Assembly: GCF_000213175.1 (NCBI RefSeq)
Contig: NW_009799101.1
Coordinates: 270,501 to 334,500 of the forward strand
Source of the DNA: Neurospora tetrasperma FGSC 2508
Taxonomy: Eukaryota > Ascomycota > Sordariomycetes > Sordariales > Sordariaceae
DNA length: 64,000 nt
Direction of reading: 5' to 3'
This document shows, in pieces, positions 60,883-64,000 of this stretch (position 1 is the stretch's first letter; each line of letters opens with the position of its first letter). Made by a program: the position numbers and the translations under genes. The notes beneath the pieces were generated by a model, which searched no databases, was not told the origin of the DNA, and was given only the letters and a program-made list of their open reading frames with translations.

Positions 60883-62820
60883 TCAATGCCGAAGGCCTCT
60901 GACACTGCTGGGAGAGAAGACATTGCGACCCCGATCGATCCTTCTCTTGATAACCCACGCCGCCGGAATAATTATGAGAAGCCAAAAGATGGCAGTAGGA
61001 ACCCTAGAGATCTTGCCGAAGGTCTTGGAAGTGGGCTGCCAGACATAGCGCGAGAGGATGTTCGAACCTATTGTTTTTTTCTTCTCTTTGTCCCAGAAAA
61101 GAATGTTGAGCCAGCTGTTGATGTTCGCCTTGACTTGTCCCAACTTGGTGGAAATGGAACCGACAATGCCGGATTCTGACGTGGTGATGGTCGGTCTGAT
61201 GACAGTGACTTTGCGCTCTTTGCGCCCCTCGAACCAAGGGTGCTCCATGATCTGCTCAATGGTCGCTCTGTCCTTTGGCTGCTACTTGAAGACGGATATG
61301 ACGAGATCTTAGAACACTTCGACCTCTTCCTTAGGAGGAACGAGCTTGAGATAATCCTTTCGGGTGTAGTAGGCGAGTCTGTCGGGGTTTCGTGGGATTG
61401 GCGTCCACAATGGCAGTTGCGCCGGGTTGCTCTTGGCCTGATTGGCGATGTCCTCTGCCTGCGCGGGGCTAATGTTCGTGCTGCGGGGATACAAGATGCG
61501 GAAGATTATGGGGTCTTTGGCGCCTCGCTCCTCCAAGTGAAACTTGCGGTTCTTTTCCAGCTCCTCGGGGTTGGCAGTAACATACGACAGCTCTGAGTTG
61601 CTCTTGCCCTGTAGCTCCTTGTCTGTTTCGGCGGGAAGCTTGTACCACTCTCGAACTGTAGTTCGGAAAGGAGGCGGCATAGGACCCATGGACTCCTCCA
61701 TGTTGGGAATGGAGCTGGGGGCGTGGTTGTTGGTGCCGAAGGGCGGAAAGCCGAAGCGAATCTCGAATATAGCGGTGGCCAGCGACCAGATGTCCGCCTT
61801 AACTCCGATCAGCTCCTATTGGAGGGTGAAATCTTCGGGGGATATATATAGGCCCGCGACTCCGGAGGTGCACCTGACCGGGTGGTCGGAAGAAGGATAC
61901 GCGACGCCATAATCAACAACGGCGATCTTTATCGATACCAAGCCAGAGCCGTATGCAATGTCGCCGCAGCCAACCAGGTACTCAGGCACGCTCGGGTTGC
62001 CTGTGACAGGCTGCGGCTCCTGTGCATCATCCCATATGACTACCGCAGCACGCTCAGGCTCGCTAAGGACTGCTAGCAGTTGCTCCTCCGACTATTTATT
62101 AATACCATCTTTTAATTTTAGCAGGATGTTCTGCGGCCGGAAATCCCCGTGGTAGAGGCCCTTGGAATGAATAAACTCTATTGCCTCCAACAATTGGAAG
62201 CAGATGTCCTTCATTATCCCGTCGCATTGTCCAATGTACTTGGCTAGCCCCGTCGTCTCCGGGCCCAGCTATTCTATTATAAGGTATAAATGTCTTCCAT
62301 TAGGTCCCTCGACCCAGAAACTCTCCATCGGGATCGATACTCCTTTTATCTTTAGTAAGTCCCTATTAATGCCCTCGAACATCTCCATGACCTTCAGATT
62401 TGCGTTGCCTCCCTTCAAGTTCGACGCCTTCGCCGACATGACCTTGACGACCCGCCACTTCCACCTCTTGTTGTTGCGTATTTCGTTTATATCCTGATAT
62501 AGCCAGATAGTACCGAAGCTGCCGTAGCCGAGCTTGTGAAAGACGCGGAAGCGGGAGGGGTTGGTGGAAGGACCGAGGTGGTCGCCGAGAAGGATCGGGT
62601 GATGGCCGCCGCGGCGGTATTGGTTGGGGTCCTCGATAGCGGAGGCGGGCCATAGCTCAAACTCGTATCCCTGTGGTGTATCGGAGACTGCAATGCTTGA
62701 GGCCGTCGACGGCTTACTGGCAGGCTTGGAGAAAGGGGAGTTGTTGGCGTCATTTTGGGATTCCATGTTGTTGATGGGCTTCTTCTGCGCGGGGGGCAGA
62801 GTGCTGGCCGTGGTAGACAT
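60883..62820 (-). pseudogene. SRPK-like kinase with five in-frame nonsense codons and a C-terminal membrane-like helix
   Basis: One minus-strand frame of 645 codons from ATG 62820 (context GACAATGTC) to TGA at 60883. Parts in order: Ser/Thr-rich N-terminus; IEDPNQYRRGGHHPILLGDHL; glycine loop GYGSFGTIW; RWRVVKV with the ATP lysine; SFWVEGPNGRHLYLIIE; HGDFRPQNILL; VVDYGVAYP; ISPED; KADIWSLATAIFE; KDRATIEQIMEHPWFEGR; GKISRV and a hydrophobic helix AIFWLLIIIPAAWVI before KRRIDRGR. The frame is never shifted but has five stops, at 62269-62271, 62092-62094, 61816-61818, 61309-61311 and 61282-61284. Comparison with the kinase at 5000-6634 shows Trp (TGG) at two of these places (SIFKWHPND; VFPWHD), consistent with G-to-A changes of RIP type. 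The gene is 388 bp from the nest. Confidence 0.8.
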
Positions 62821-64000
62821 TGTCGTGTCGGCGTGCTTGTGGTAATGAATGTTTCTTTTTTTCCTTCTTTTTTTCTTTGTTGCTTGTCGATAGATTTGTT
62901 GTCGTGCTACTTGTGATGCTTTGCTTTTTCTTGTATGGTTTTCCTTGTTGTTGTTTCCTTTGGTTGTGGTTTGCGAGCGAAGAGAAATCCGATGGAGGAG
63001 TTGGGTTGTGCGCGACCGAATGACTGACGCTCGTTTTGAGGGGGGAGGAAGAAAGGAATTTGGGAGCAAATGGAAAAGGCAAATAATATAAGAATACGAC
63101 CGTAGATAATTTATCAAGCGGCAGGCAAATGCTCAGGTTTGCGGCGGGTTGTGTGGTGAACAGTGCCGCTGAAATGGTGGGAGACGAGCTATTCACTGCT
63201 CAATCGGGTTGAGCCCTTCACTTCCCTTTGCTACTATTAACCTCAAACCTGTACACCTAGCAGGCAATCAATTTACCAACATGTAAACCTGGTGATGTCA
63301 CTCCGTTTGTCGCTGTTATTCACAAGCTAATTTGTTGATGTACACAGAAAGCAGATCACGGTTGCTGTGGTGGCGGCTATAGGTAAACAACCGAATGGAA
63401 GCAACTGCACCGATTGACGCCTACGTGAACCTTCTTCTCGGTAATATATTTAGGACTTCTGCGGCTCTAGATGCGATCTTGATAATTTAAAGTGTTTAGG
63501 CACCTAGACATTACAGAAACTTTGAAGTTGTGACTGCCGCTACTATAGTATTACCTCTACGAAACCTCAATACTACAATGGTCGTCAACGCGAAGGGTTG
63601 GTTGATATGCATAGGTATATATGTACTAGAACCTTAAGCCCAGGTCAATTGGTAGGAGGTATAGGTCAAGGTTCTGCCCTTTATGGCTGGACCGAACTTT
63701 CGGGTTCTGGCGAAGCTTCACCTTCACCCAGCTATCAAGGTCACTAGGTTTAGGTTCTGTCTCTAGTTTAGAGATTGATATTCATTATAACCTTTGTATG
63801 TCGCTGAATTAATTTCTTGTCCTTATAAATTCCCTGCACGACTCAAGTCCTTGACCAATTTTCTTCTCTCCCTATCGGCATTTTCGATTACAAGACTTCC
63901 CCGTTAGACCATTCCCCTCACTCACCTACGACACTATCGATACCTTCTCTGTACTTATCTTCATTGATTATCAACGATATTCTTCGCCTTCCTCATCGAC
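62821..64000. other. Promoter/intergenic region at the right edge
   Basis: 62821-63200 is the leader and promoter side of the kinase pseudogene. The frame stays open upstream to 63117, but the Lys/His-rich translation there looks like untranslated sequence and the ATG at 62820 has the better context. 63200-63780 shows no gene. Confidence 0.5.
63824..63830 (+). promoter_or_regulatory. TATA box and pyrimidine-rich leader of a gene beyond the right edge
   Basis: TATAAAT at 63824-63830 is followed by strongly C/T-rich sequence from about 63855 to the end of the window, typical of fungal promoters and 5' leaders. The start codon is not inside the window. Confidence 0.5.

Noticed and set aside
62269-63117. 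Extension of the right-hand kinase to an upstream ATG at 63117
   Set aside because: The added sequence is Lys/His/Ser-rich and looks like untranslated leader. The ATG at 62820 has the better context and the family N-terminus follows it.

Overview
The window looks like a chromosome segment of a filamentous ascomycete (Pezizomycotina, probably a sordariomycete; the exact taxon is inference). The reasons are a HET-domain heterokaryon-incompatibility gene, SRPK-type kinases of the kind expanded in these fungi, compact fungal-style promoters, and a 48.5-kb AT-rich block with the signature of repeat-induced point mutation (RIP): CpA/TpG are nearly exhausted and TpA is in excess on both strands.

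Left unique arm (1-11937). All genes read on the minus strand except the last. They are: the N-terminal part of a charged nuclear-type protein with two KEN boxes (1-778, runs off the edge); a HET-domain protein (1591-3495); an SRPK-like kinase without its glycine loop, whose stop codon is followed in frame by a membrane-helix-like tail (5000-6634, tail 4763-4999); and three tandem members of a small protein family I do not recognise. Of these three, one is intact (7464-8048), one has a premature stop (6836-7303), and one is split by a 118-bp Tourist/PIF-Harbinger-like MITE (9483-10239, MITE 9775-9892). A plus-strand orphan kinase N-lobe (11204-11554) ends the arm.

Transposon nest (11938-60495). 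Essentially the whole AT-rich block can be read as one insertion. A Tc1/mariner-type element of about 1.4 kb has its ends at 11938 and 60495, TA on both sides, matching inverted ends and transposase pieces. Three LTR retrotransposons opened it, each with a 5-bp target duplication: B (12187-28576, CGTTA), C (29156-52573, minus strand, CCTAA) and E (52953-60290, AGTTC). B was entered by the chromovirus-type element A (17142-23875, ACRTT) and by three shorter sequences. C was entered by element D (32955-48318, TATAT). D was entered by a 799-bp tRNA-headed SINE (34955-35753) with a 13-bp target duplication. The nest is therefore four layers deep, and insertion order can be read from it. All the LTR elements are Ty3/Gypsy-type and heavily broken fossils.

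Right arm (60498-64000). A second SRPK-like kinase, full length but carrying five nonsense codons in a single frame (60883-62820, minus), lies about 390 bp from the nest and looks like a RIP casualty. The last 180 bases hold a TATA box and a pyrimidine-rich leader for a plus-strand gene starting beyond the edge.

No CRISPR arrays, rRNA genes, ordinary tRNA genes or complete metabolic operons were seen. The main points of interest are the fully resolvable nest, the unrecognised tandem small-protein family with its MITE, the kinase family with a conserved C-terminal membrane-like tail, and the long SINE and other short insertions that escaped RIP.
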